The translations under genes were made by a program, and so were the position numbers. The notes under the pieces are model-generated. The model ran no database searches. It was not told where the DNA came from and saw only the letters and a list, made by a program, of their open reading frames with translations. A stretch of 64,000 bases of DNA from the NCBI GenBank assembly GCA_945859605.1, contig OX243824.1:22312561-22376560 (forward strand), given 5' to 3'. Positions 11,520-22,941 of the stretch are shown here, one piece after another. Positions within the stretch are counted from its first letter, which is position 1; each line of letters begins with the position of its first letter. Origin of the DNA: Lumbricus rubellus (taxonomy: Eukaryota > Annelida > Clitellata > Crassiclitellata > Lumbricidae).

Positions 11520-13855
11520 AGTCATGCTCTATATGGGCGACCGCATACAAAGGCAAGACGGGGCACTTGCCCCCTCTCCGGAATATTGACGCCAAATTAT
11601 TTTTCTAACTAACGTATGGGCCTACTACTGTTGGGTTTCAATGAATTTCTTCGCTCTAAAGCACTCGTGATAGACCACCTACTTATGATACACAAAGAGA
11701 AGCTCAGAAATCTACGTTTAGAAATCTCTATGATGTAAGTAGCTTATAAACATAATTTCTTACTTTTCTGCCGTGCATTATTCCAAACTCTAACTAAAAA
11801 CTGTAGCTATGAAAAATGCGTCTTATTCCTCTTGCGGGCGCCAATGCAAAATATACTAGAAAATTAATAGTAGGCTATAATTGATGGTAGCTACTTGATT
11901 GGAATCTGGCTTTAATACAACCTCTCACAACTGCTGAAATTAATTATCATTAAATTATACAAAATGCAAAAATTTGAAATCGCGGCAGAGAGACTTGCTT
12001 ACTATAAAGTCAAGTCCGCAATAGCCAGGTTGTTTTTGTCCAGTTTGCTGCCAGTAAGCTTACAGAATCTAGGAAGGGAAAGCCGTTGAGAAACTTCGAC
12101 GACTATAGACTCTATCAATCCTCGGAATTTCCACCCAGAAGTAACCTCTTAGGCTTACTTGTTTCATAGAAATTCATACTCCCCACTCTACTATTTCTCA
12201 GCCTCCCAATCCTAAACGACATCCTCTTTAAAAGTTTGGAAATTACAATTAGCCTACAACTTAGAACAAAGATATTAGAGTCTTTAGTCTTTTAGTCTAA
12301 AAACTGTTAGAACTCATCGATTTCATTAAGCCGGAAAGCGTGTGAGTATTGGAAAATAAAAAGCATGGTCACACGCAAGTAGGAGCCACTAGCCAGAGGC
12401 AGGACCCGTGAAAATGTCCAAAATGACACCGATTTCACCGTTCATTCTGTAGACTGATTATCCCTTGGAGAAACTACTACTTTTGGATTTTTTTTACATA
12501 GGCTAGTCCTATTTATTCGCACTAAGGAAACTATTCATATTATAAGTGATAGCCTACCGTTCTACACATAGTGAACTTGAGAAATTCATTTTCAGAAACC
12601 TGAATAAAAATATCTATATTTTTATGCTTCTCAATTTTCAAGCTCTTGTTACTAACTTTCCAACTGTTGTACTTTGCCCCTCCTGCAAAATTGCCTTCGA
12701 GCTCCCGAGTCTTGGGGTTCCCTAAACATTATCTAAATTTTTTTTGATATTTAATATCGAAAATTTTCACAAATAATTTTCTTGCTCTCCATGGGAAACA
12801 GTTTGACTGGTGACAGTGGTGAGGTCCAAGATCTATAAAAATTGGGATACATCTTCGTGTAGGCCTATGTATGAGTGTCTACTTGAAATGTTTTTCTTGA
12901 AATAGATACAATATTGTTTCTTAATGACAACTTGTAATTTGTAACTGACAGGAATAGCATGTATCCAATACTATTATAAAGACCTAGGCCTACAATTGAA
13001 CCAGCCAGTTGAGACTTGTAGCCATTAAAGTCCGTTGTTTATCTGCTATTGCTTCCTACTTTGTGCGGACAAAATGATGTGGAATAGTGATCAGAATTTA
13101 AACAATGAATAGCACATAAAAACTATTTTTTCAGACACGTGACCTAAACGATTTAGGCTACTTTCCTTTTTCTTGAATTCGTGCACCACTGAAGTTAAAA
13201 AACCATGTTTATCGATAATAACCCCACATGTAGGCTGTAGCCTATTTGCCCAAACGATGTGTCACTTAATCAGTGTGACCTATAATTATTCGAATTCGAA
13301 TTTATAGGATAACTCCTCTTTCGCTTTGAATCTCTCCACCTGCAGAAAATTATTGTATTAATGTCTGACTCAGGCGAAGCGAAACAAATAGCTCAAGCGC
13401 TACAATTAGGCCTACCGCTAAACAAAAACGAAAAGCGTCGGGTAACGTATAGCTAGTAGGCTATTATAATATTAGTAAATAATTACATTATAATCACATA
13501 ATAGGCCTAATAGTAGATAGCCTAATATCAAGGTATAATAGTATATAACAGTTCATGTAATACAATATTGTAAACAGCAACTAAAAGCTACTATTTTTGT
13601 CAAAATTGGTCTCGGGAGGAAATTTCACTTTTGAGTGATTTCCCCCCTGATTTCCCTCTGGAGATGTCTGAATTAAACACTAATAAACAGTGACTCTTTG
13701 GACATACTGCTCCTCCTGATCTCTTATTGGCCAACGGAACTCGTTTATTCATACCCATCGCCATCTGCTGATTGACGTCAGTTAAGTAAATGTTGATGAT
13801 AATGTCATCAGGCGTGATTATAATTATGTCTTCATAATTACCAGCAACTGCATTT
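11520..13855. other. No gene seen
   Basis: AT-rich sequence without convincing exons. Its edges (GGGGCACTTGCCCC near 11560 and TTGCCCCTCCTGCAAAATTG near 12675) look like the subterminal parts of the hAT family at 58.7 kb, but the true ends are not found. Confidence 0.4.
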
Positions 13856-13857
13856 AT

Positions 13858-14699
13858 CATAAAGACGTAAATGGTTTATTAATGAATCGCAATTATAGGT
13901 AAACGTTTATTTAGATAGTCACATGCATGTTTAGGCCAAATGGCAAATAGTCTATCCTGTGCGATGAGTTATCGCTTCTGTTTTAACTAGACGCAATAAA
14001 AAATTATAGGGACTATGCTTGACAACCGCAATAGGCTTACATTTCGCAAATACAATACAATGTTAATACAATGTCATGTCGTAAAAGTTATATTTTATGC
14101 CGAAATATTACTTTGAAGTATTATAATAGTCCAGCAGTAGGCTAGTAACTGTTCTTATCATCGACGTGGGCGCGTTTTAAAATTGCCTTGCACACGGAGA
14201 GTAAGGCCATTGCGAAAATCCTGAAAGTGGATTTTTTTAGTAGGTCTACTATTGACATTTTCAACCAAAGTAGGCTATAAACAGATAAATATTGGCATTG
14301 AAAAAACAAATTTTTATTGCAAGATCATTGCATGTCACGCGGACAATAGATAACGTCACACGGAAGTTGCCTTTGTCGTCGTGTTTTTAGTCTTTAATAT
14401 AGACTAAGTGCAGTGTCTTTGGGTTTCGCGGAACTCTTTCGGCGCTTGGAGTTTACGTGTTCGATTAAGATGTTCCAGATCTGCTACATTGCATCACAAT
14501 TTACATCACAATCCCTCTTTGAACGCAGGTATGTGCAATCATCTGCTCCTTTAAACTAGACCGAATCGTCCTCCTTATCCATGTAGGCCTATACAACAAA
14601 CAGCACTCGTGCCTATTGATGATGCTGCGTTTGTCGTCATTGCATTGAAATCTTTAGACGATCGATCGAAGAATAGGCTACTACAACGTAAGAATGAGG

Positions 14700-14764
<65 letters not shown>

Positions 14765-14815
14765 GCGTAGTTATCATCTGTGCAGGGTGTGCAAGGCACG
14801 GTGTCACGACAATAA
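13858..14815 (+). repeat. Direct segmental duplication, copy 1, with candidate non-coding exon 1
   Basis: Matches 18199-19100 in the same orientation, from CATAAAGACGTAAAT to the stretch after the (GAT)n. The best conserved part ends in CCCTCTTTGAACGCAG followed by GTATGTGC (donor at 14529), looking like a transcribed leader exon with a splice donor. Genes B and C both need a non-coding first exon upstream, and this copy is about 6.7 kb before gene B's signal exon. Nothing coding is seen. Confidence 0.6.
14697..14764 (+). repeat. (GAT)n microsatellite
   Basis: An unbroken GAT/TGA run inside duplication copy 1. The run at the same place in copy 2 is only about five units, so it expanded after duplication. 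Confidence 0.9.
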
Positions 14816-15344
14816 AATTTGTACCAATATATTTTATTTGACTGATGTATAGTATACACTGACCAAATATTATAAAGAAATATGAAGCCGTTACTGAGAT
14901 AACGCAATTTGAAAATGGTGAACGAACTTTTGTGTCACCCTACATATGCCAACCCGCTCGTAGCCTATTTGAATGGAACGTTTTGGTAAAATTTTCCAAA
15001 CAAACGGTAAAGAAGTTGACGAGATCCTTGATTAGATACAATCCCTATATCTTTTTACACTTTTATTTATATTTATATTTAGTTGCTGTCTAGCGAAGTT
15101 TGTGCTCCTATTGACTTAGTTTTAGGTGATTGTTTTGCGCAAGAGTAGCCTGTAACTTGCCATGATTTTGTCTATGAAACGGAAGAGGATGTATACATAT
15201 ATAGGCTGCATTTACTTTAGCCAGGAATGTATGCAGACTCATGCAGAAACAATGGTTTTTCGTTATGAAATTAAAGTTCGACCGAAACATTTTCAGTCTG
15301 GTACTTTTATCCGAGACACCGGCAGATGAAGAAGGATAAATGAT

Positions 15345-15535
15345 GTTCTTTTATATTGGTCCTTTTAAAATTGTAGAAAGATTGGTCCTGTTTTGTATAC
15401 AATTCAGAAGTCGCGCAGAGCCCAACCAACATTTGATTACATGTATGTTGATAGGCCTAATCTGGAACTTTATAATGGTGAAATTCCTAAACCCTGGAAA
15501 GATCGAATATCTTCCGAGGTGCTCAATGTGGACCT
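15345..15535 (+). pseudogene. Ty3/gypsy-type integrase C-terminus (GPY/F-like) remnant
   Basis: With one frameshift, the + strand gives GPFKIVERLG, then YTIQKSRRAEP and a MYVDR block. This matches the GPY/F module and the 'VDRLKPY' end of Ty3/gypsy integrases. The rest of the element is absent or too decayed to see. Confidence 0.5.
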
Positions 15536-16693
15536 GCACTTATAAATCCTGGAAAATGTATCTGATACAGATTACAGATCCTGAACATGCTGACCCATCG
15601 GAATCCTCGAATCGACCTAAACGAACTGTCTGCCTGCCCTCCTGTGAAATTTGGTCTTGATGAATAGGATGACTGAATTTCATATGGATTTAAGTTTGAT
15701 GTTGGAGCTTCAGCTTCTGCTGAAACTGTCCACGTTTGTGTACACTCACTTAAGTCATTTAATGTTGATGATATGGCTTGTTTACATTGTTGCCTTGAGA
15801 GGTGTGTATGATCTAGTTGTTCGTCATAAGGTTCGCTTGAAACTTCTTCGTTACAGGTTGTAGCCGTTGTTATTTCAGATTTCGACATTGACCTCGTATT
15901 GTTGGATTGCCCGTATAATTGTTTGCCTCCTGCGAGATTAGTTTGATATTGTGACTTGATTGCAGTTATAGCCTAATGGTTATCATGTGCATTACGTTAA
16001 TGTTTTTAGCCTATAATTTTTTTTACATATTTGCTAGTGGTGACCTACTTAAAGAGAACGTTGATGGTGAGTGTGACATTGATAATGTTTAAGTATGATT
16101 GTGACAATGTGAGTGCATTTTGTGATTGTCAAGGTAAAACTGGAGATATTTAAGTTTCCTACTTTAGGAAAATTCTGTCCATTAGTGACATAATAATCGT
16201 CCCCAGGTTGAAAAATGTAACGAAACTTGGCTCAATTAATTGAGGCTATATTTTTATAGTTATGTTTTCCCCTGCCCCTTGGGAACTCCAGCGATAGAAA
16301 TTTAGCTAACACTGAAATGAAGGTGGATTGCTCGGCCTCCGTAGTTTTCGCTGGATGGCATGCGCTGTTGTATTAGCCACTAGGCTAATAATCATTAGCG
16401 GTTATAGCTCTCATTTCTGTTTTCGTTATTAGGCTATTATTATCATCATTATCAATATTATTATTAGTAGTATTATTCACGATTTTTATTTTTTCAACAA
16501 GTATTCCAAACAGAACAAAAGCTGTGTGAATTTAGCGAGTCAAACCACCCTCATCCATGTCAATTAAGGGCTTAATAAAAAAAAGAGCCTGTGAAAGCAT
16601 CAGCGTTAAAGCGTTGTCATAATTATTATATTGTGTATTATTATTACAACGGCAATGTGGAAGTAAAACAGATGGCGTTCCCACGTTGGACTG

Positions 16694-17050
16694 CTACCGA
16701 GATTCTTTGAAAGAGGTAACTTGGTCGAGTCTGTCCTGTGTTGCCTCGGTCAACCTTCGTCCCAGGTCGAAGACAAAATACAGCCCTGAGCTCCAGTAAC
16801 CGCTGGACTCTAATGCCACCGTAAAAAAGGCTTGTGTGCGGGTGATTGCGGCGTATTTGGACCTTTTGGCGACGGCTGCGTGGTTTGTGGCCTCACCTGC
16901 TCCTGCTGATGTTGCTGCCAGATGCGATGCGGCAAAGGTGTCTGACACCGTCACGTCCCAAGTGAGACACTTTCCACATGACCATGGGATAAGTGTCACG
17001 CCGTCTTGCCGTTTGCCGTCTTCCCTGGTGAGCCCTGACGGTTCCTTCTG
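16694..17050 (-). pseudogene. Retroelement RT C-terminal fragment, copy 1
   Basis: The minus strand reads DGVTLIPWSCGKCLTWDVTV followed by SDTFA, then KRSKYAAI and DLGRRLTEAT. This is the 'LxPW..G..LTWDVTV' ... 'KxxKY' ... 'LGRR' pattern of a widespread invertebrate LINE ORF2 C-terminus. 5' truncated. Confidence 0.7.
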
Positions 17051-17144
17051 AGATGGAAGGTTTGCTCTCCTTAAAGAGCGACATAAGACTTACGATATTG
17101 TTCAGCATATTGTGTCGTTGTTGTCGGCCAGTGTTTTTTCCTTT

Positions 17145-17324
17145 AGGCCTATTATTATTTTTTTGCCCCGAGGTATTTAGGATCCCTCAGGGACTTATCG
17201 CCTAACTAGGCCTACTGCTATAAAACCAGTCCGGAATGGCCCTATTCGTTATTAAACCGTTATTTTTTAAAATTATTATTATTATCATTATCATTATTAT
17301 TATTATTGTTATTATTATTATTAC

Positions 17325-17369
<45 letters not shown>

Positions 17370-17391
17370 TATTAACATTGTTATGCTCATG

Positions 17392-17427
<36 letters not shown>

Positions 17428-17546
17428 TTTTTTTTGCCCCGAGGTATTTAGGATCCCTCAGGGACTTATTGCTAACTACAGTATAAAAACCAGTCCAGAA
17501 TGACCCTACTCTTCGTTGTCTAGATCAGCGAAAGTGCCTCGAAATG

Positions 17547-17580
<34 letters not shown>

Positions 17581-17800
17581 AATTATTTTAAATTTTTTTG
17601 CGCCCGACGTATATGATCCCTCAGGATTTAAAAACAATACTAAAAACTGTGTTGTTCTGGAGTTAACGGTCATCCTCATTATTATTATTGTTATTATTAT
17701 TATTTTAGCGCCCGAGGTATAGGCTAAAATAAATGATCCCTCAGGCTTTAAAAACAATAATAAAACCATTGTTGTTCTGGAGTTAACGGTCATCCTCGTC
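17145..17800. repeat. (ATT)n microsatellites separating retroelement fragments
   Basis: Long ATT/TTA runs at about 17268-17431, 17547-17580 and 17686-17706. They alternate with copies of a short unit containing CCCGAGGTATTTAGGATCCC and TCAGGGACTTAT (17165, 17437 and degenerate at 17602 and 17713). The piece at 17512-17548, on the minus strand, encodes NAFRGTFADLD, the end of the same ORF2. Confidence 0.75.
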
Positions 17801-17804
17801 GGTC

Positions 17805-18190
17805 AATTGTGCAAAAGTGCCTCGAAATGCAACGGCATTGAACTTCTGCGTGCAAATTGAAAGGCGCTGAAACAAGCGTGCCGTCTCCTGCGGATCCCCA
17901 GAAACCATGGTCAGGCGCCGACCAAGTTCTGACAAGAACTCCCGATCCTGTACGTTGATGGGGCCTATAGAGTTTTCAGTGCCACTGGAATAAAATTATG
18001 TGTGGTGGTGATTTCTGCATACTTTGTAGTCTTCTTCGAGGCTGCCATCTCTGCTGCATGCTGCTTCAGGCGTTAAGGATGTGAGGTGTATATATGAGTT
18101 TGCGTACGTGTGTACGCTGGTGGCATCCCAAGTCATATATTTCCTCTTGACCACGGTATTAGCCTAACGTCGCTCCATCTGGTCTCTTCC
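17805..18190 (-). pseudogene. Retroelement RT C-terminal fragment, copy 2
   Basis: The minus strand contains GPINVQDREFLSELGRRLT, then DPQETARLFQRLS and NAVAFRGTFAQL. It is the same protein family as 16694-17050 but a different copy, as the pieces overlap. The N-terminal part is frameshifted. Confidence 0.7.
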
Positions 18191-18198
18191 CGTCAATT

Positions 18199-19100
18199 CA
18201 TAAAGACGTAAATTGTTAATCACAATTATAGCTAAACTTTTTATTTTTACCGCCACTTGCATATTCACTTGTTTAATCCCAATGGCAAATATCCTGGACG
18301 ATGTGTTATCGCTCCTGTTTTAACTAAACGCAATATAGGCCTAAGCTTGACAATCACGAACCATCCCGCGGATATGATGCACGTCGTAAAAGTATTATAT
18401 TTTATGCCGAAATATTACTTTGAAGTATTATAATAGTCGAACAGTTTTTAATCATCGACATGTGCACATTGTGCAGGCTGTGTTTTCAAATAGCCACATG
18501 TAGAAAAACATAGGCCATTGCAAAAATCCTGAAAGCAAAATTTTATTACTATTGACATTTGCCACAAAATTATAACAAAATTAAAGATTAATATTATACA
18601 ATTTTTTATTGCAGTCATTGCATGTCACGTGAATATTGAATACCATAACGTGACTCGGAAGTTGGTCGTTTGTTGTTTTCTAGTCTATATAATTATACTG
18701 TTCATGGTCTTCAGCGAACTCTGTCGGCGTTTGGAGTTTGCGTCTTCGATTCCGATAGCGATCTTGAAAATATCCTATATTGCATCACACTCTACATTAC
18801 AATCCCTCTTTGAACGCAGGTATGTGCAAATAATCTGCTCCTTGAAAGTTGACCGAAGAGCCATCCTAATCTACACGTAAGTACATGTAGGCCTACAGTA
18901 GCATTATGTAGTGCGCCTTTTTCTGGATTTGCATGAGTAAATAATTGATGATTTTTCAGTCGTTCGTCAATTGCGTCATTACATTTAAATCCTTACAATG
19001 CTCTGTCGAAGAATACTACGAAATAAACATTAGGTGACGATGATGATGATGGCGCAGCTATCATGTGTGCAGAATGTTCAAGGCACATGGGCCAAAGACC
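18199..19100 (+). repeat. Direct segmental duplication, copy 2, with candidate non-coding exon 1
   Basis: The partner of 13858-14815. The same ACGCAG/GTATGTGC donor occurs at 18820, about 2.4 kb before gene B's signal exon. Divergence is moderate, with small indels. The GAT run is short here (about 19038-19052) and long in copy 1. Confidence 0.6.
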
Positions 19101-19870
19101 TCAAAGAGCCACAGAGATGGTTAAAATTATCAATCGATCCGAATTAGTAGCCTAAATCACAATGTTTTGTGTCACACCGTTTTGTGACAAACAATTAATG
19201 TAGTCATTGTGAACTCACTTGCATAACTTCGTTACTTTACTTATGCCCGACTACCGCCTTGTCGTTGGCCGGTTGTTGGTAGGAAAAACTACTGGAAGCT
19301 TTTAACTTGTTTTTCCCTCAAGTCATAGCGGTCAAATAGCAAGATGACGTAAGTGTGTCTGAACGACAAGAAAGAATATCGGTTGGCGTAATAGAGATTT
19401 AACTGTTTCCCGCCAGACCGGGTAACCCGTGACCCCATTAACAGCATAGGTATCAAAACAATTCCGGCTGGAAAGAGTTAAGTCGAGAACATGAAGCGAA
19501 TCATACCGGCGTAAAATTTTAATTTCGCTGATAATACGGCTGACTCTCTTCCCATGCCATGTTCGACTTTTGTTCGTGTCTTGTAGGCCTAATTAAACGA
19601 TGCGCCCACAGAAACTCAATACTTGCCACAAATTCCGGTCATTTGCTGGATATGGTAATGGTAGTGACCTGATATCTCCCTCAACCATGCATTGCAGGGT
19701 GAGAATTGCTGGAGGGGATTAAAACCAAATGGTCCTCATAGGCCTACTCTTACCGACAACCCTTTCAACTCAACGCAGCGCTCGTGAATAAGCTTGACTT
19801 TCGAGTAGCGCTTTAGAAGTTTGGAGATTACGATACGAACCTTCACAGTAAAACAGAGTGAACTTTGCAG
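19100..19870. other. No gene seen
   Basis: Unique-looking AT-rich sequence upstream of gene B. It would be intron 1 if the leader at 18820 is used. Confidence 0.3.
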
Positions 19871-19873
19871 TAA

Positions 19874-20115
19874 ATGTGGGGCGCGGTGGTGTAGACTGTA
19901 GTGGTGGCGTCGTTGCCTTGGAGCCGGAAGGTTCGAGATTCGAATCCACCTCAAGTCGCCGCGTAGAGACCTTGAGTAGGCTAAGTCGTTCACTCGCAAT
20001 TGCTCGGACCCTTCGGCGTGAAACTCCGATGCAGTGTCCGCGCTGTAGTCGGGAGCGCCTCTGTGTGGAGAGCTTGAAGGGGCGCTATAGAAATAGAGAA
20101 ATAAAAAATTTACGG
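19874..20115 (+). mobile_element. tRNA-derived SINE, family S1
   Basis: A tRNA-like head with GGCGCGGTGGTGTAG (A-box region) and GATTCGAATCC (B box). A body with CAATTGCTCGG and TTCGGCGTGAAACTCC follows, then the tail GGGAGCGCCTCTGTGTGGAG with GGCGCTATAGAAAT and an AAATA end. Copies lie at 23.6 and 32.5 kb. Confidence 0.85.
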
Positions 20116-21212
20116 AAGGAAGATTGACAATTATGGTTACTTATCGATTCAAAAACCCTGACTTTCATTGTGAAGAGAAGTTAAAGCTACAAATTGCCAC
20201 TATAAGCTTACGCAACCAATGAAGCGCTCATACTTTGTCAGGTTCTTGGTATTATAATAGGCCGGTGTCGCACGACAGACTTTCCCTTTAAAAGTCTCCT
20301 TCGGTGAATTTGATTAGAAGCAGATTCTCCCCTCGACGGATCTGTTGCAGAAACAATTCCCCCCCCCCCACCGGGACTACAGGCCTATTCCGAAATGAAG
20401 TCATCTGGTGAAGGGAATATTTCCTCCGTCGCCGAAATAAAGACGTGAAGTGGGTTACAATCGCATAAAATTTATAGGCGAACAGGTTAAACCGTTAGTA
20501 GCCAATACGTTGCTAAATAATTTATTATTGTTTAACAACATAATTTTATAGTATAATAATTTCTAGAATTCCAATTTCCAATACACAGTTTCAGCCAGAG
20601 AAGACTTTGGGAGACTTTGCATCGGGGGAGGGAGAGACTTTATATCTTTCACGAAGTGCGACGGACCTTGAATCGCTTTTCGCTACCTGAGTACTTTTCA
20701 TGTACTTCATGAGAAGGAATGTTTGTCCTGGTGTCACGTGGTGTGGCTGCTTTGGCCATCGATGGCTGGAAATCATTAGGGAGCGCCAGTGGGGCTACTA
20801 CGTTTAGTAGGCCTATTTGGTGCAGACGATTATCGATCAATTCATCGCAGGATTGACTTCTCCATCCTTCTCATGCCAAACTCATCAACTTCATTATTGA
20901 TTTCCGGACGCGTGGTTAGGCCTACTTTATAATCAGTCCTACCCGTAAATATTTTGCCCATCACCCCTCCTAACAATTTATCGCTTATTTGGAAATTTTC
21001 ACCAAGAAAACGTGCATGACTAAACCGATCTGAGTTCAAAGACTGTGCACGCAGAATATGATGCAGGATATGCCTATACTTAATGTAGCCTATCCGATCT
21101 TGAACATCGTAATCGTGAACTCAAAACTTACAAAAATCTACCAAATGCCAAGGGCAGGGCACCGGTCTAAACACACAAAAAATGATCTGAATTTCTTTTC
21201 GTGTGCTTTTAG

Positions 21213-21317
21213 AGCAAAGTTTCTGAAGAGTCGGTGATAATTCAACTGGGAAACTCGACAAAATGATGAGTTGCTGTCCTATTCTCGTCATTTTTGGTCT
21301 AATAACCGCTCCGTCAC
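21213..21317 (+). CDS. Gene B exon: 5'UTR and signal peptide
   Basis: Acceptor GTGTGCTTTTAG ends at 21212 and donor GTAAGA begins at 21318. The coding part starts at 21263: MMSCCPILVIFGLITAPS, a typical hydrophobic signal peptide. The next ATG, at 21266, is equally possible as the start. The 5'UTR part resembles that of gene C (shared pieces TCTGAAG and GGTGA-GATAAT), and both begin AGCA right after the acceptor. So a non-coding first exon lies upstream. Confidence 0.72.
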
Positions 21318-21716
21318 GTAAGATACAATGGCTAGACTAACGAATAACATTGTTTGCTATAGCCTTTGAAAGCTTAATTTAGCATGGTTGCCTGCATGTG
21401 CGGATCAAGGGGGCCAATCCGGCCATGGCCCCTTTTCCAAAAGTCCATGGGACTTGGCCCCACATTTGGTTTCAACAAGCTTTAAGTCAATGCAGCGGGA
21501 CAAGGCGAGCGAGAAAAAGTAGCATTACATTAGAGAGGTCATATTAGTAGGCTATATACATGCAGGGGCGCCGTTAGGCGTACGCACGTACGCAAGTGCG
21601 TACAGCGCGGAAAGGCTAAAAAAATTTACAAATTGTAAATTAAAGAATTAAAGCGTGAATTATTATAAGCGATGAAATTCTATTGAATCTATTGAAATTT
21701 TATAATCTATAGAATA

Positions 21717-21748
<32 letters not shown>

Positions 21749-22885
21749 CTCTGAAGATTTTCATCCGTCATCCCACTTCGTGGTTTGTTGTCAATATTTT
21801 AATCGGAAAAAATAATAGCCTCGAAGCCATTTTTCCATGTAGGCCTAACTTCAGTGGCAATTTAGTGTTTTAGTTGCAGATGAAAATATTGATAACAAAC
21901 CAAACCACAAAGTGGAATGACGGATGAAAATCTTCATACCAAAACAAGAAGCGGGATGATTTTTCTGATATTTTTAGTCCAATAAATGCGATGATTGATG
22001 CAAATTACAGTTTGCAGGGGGTAGGCTAGTGTTTAGGAGGGGGGGGGGGGGGTTATAATTTGAAGCTTTTAGAGTTTAGACCTACACCGGTTAGGCTCTA
22101 TATTTTATAAATAGGTAAAATGTAACTGGCTTGCGGATGAATTTTGAAACGCTTTGTTGGTAGTTAGGCCTGTTTAAACTGTGAAAAATTATCTGTATGC
22201 GTAGGCCTATACCCAAAATGGAGCAAAAAGCTTATGCTGGTGATACCTCATAATCGCCAGTAGGCATATACGGCAGGGCTTAAAGTGTGCCAGGACGGTC
22301 ATGGACGGCGTCCAGGCACTTATTTTCGAGGCTGGACGCCGTCCTGCCACTTATTTGGCCAGCACTGCCTGGACGGTCGTCCATGACTGCATGGACGGCG
22401 TCCATGCAGGTATACGGACGACCGGCCATGACTGCCTAAAAATGGCTCCATTTGAGGTCGACACAGCCAAAAATGCGCTGGTCGCTGGGGCTCAGCCCCA
22501 GACCCCGCTGCGGGAGCTTACGATCAAGACAAAAAACTTTATCTTTTACACTAACATTTTGATTTCTATTGTTATCCTGGTAGCTTGCGACACTAAAAAA
22601 CCACTTATTTTTGAAGTTTTCGCGACTTTATCGTTCACAAATAGCTGGCAAAAAGAGCCTAAAAATGGCTCAATTTGAGGTCGATACAGCCAAAAATGCG
22701 CTGGTCGCTGGGGCTCCGCCCCAGACCCCGCTGGGGGAGCTTACGACGCTCCCCCACACCCCCTAGTCGGGACGGGCTTCGTGCCTTCGGCACTCGCAAC
22801 TTCGCGCCTTCGGCGCCGCCACTGACGACCAATTACAAAACAGCGTCCTGGCACTTCTTTTTTTACACTTTAAGCACTGATATAC

Positions 22886-22941
<56 letters not shown>

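Noticed and set aside
11535..12700. A further hAT element of the GGGCGCCC type
   Set aside because: Subterminal-like pieces exist at both sides, but no inverted ends or target duplication could be located.
15523..15888. 121-codon minus-strand frame near the gypsy remnant
   Set aside because: It overlaps the opposite-strand integrase-like sequence and shows no recognisable domain.
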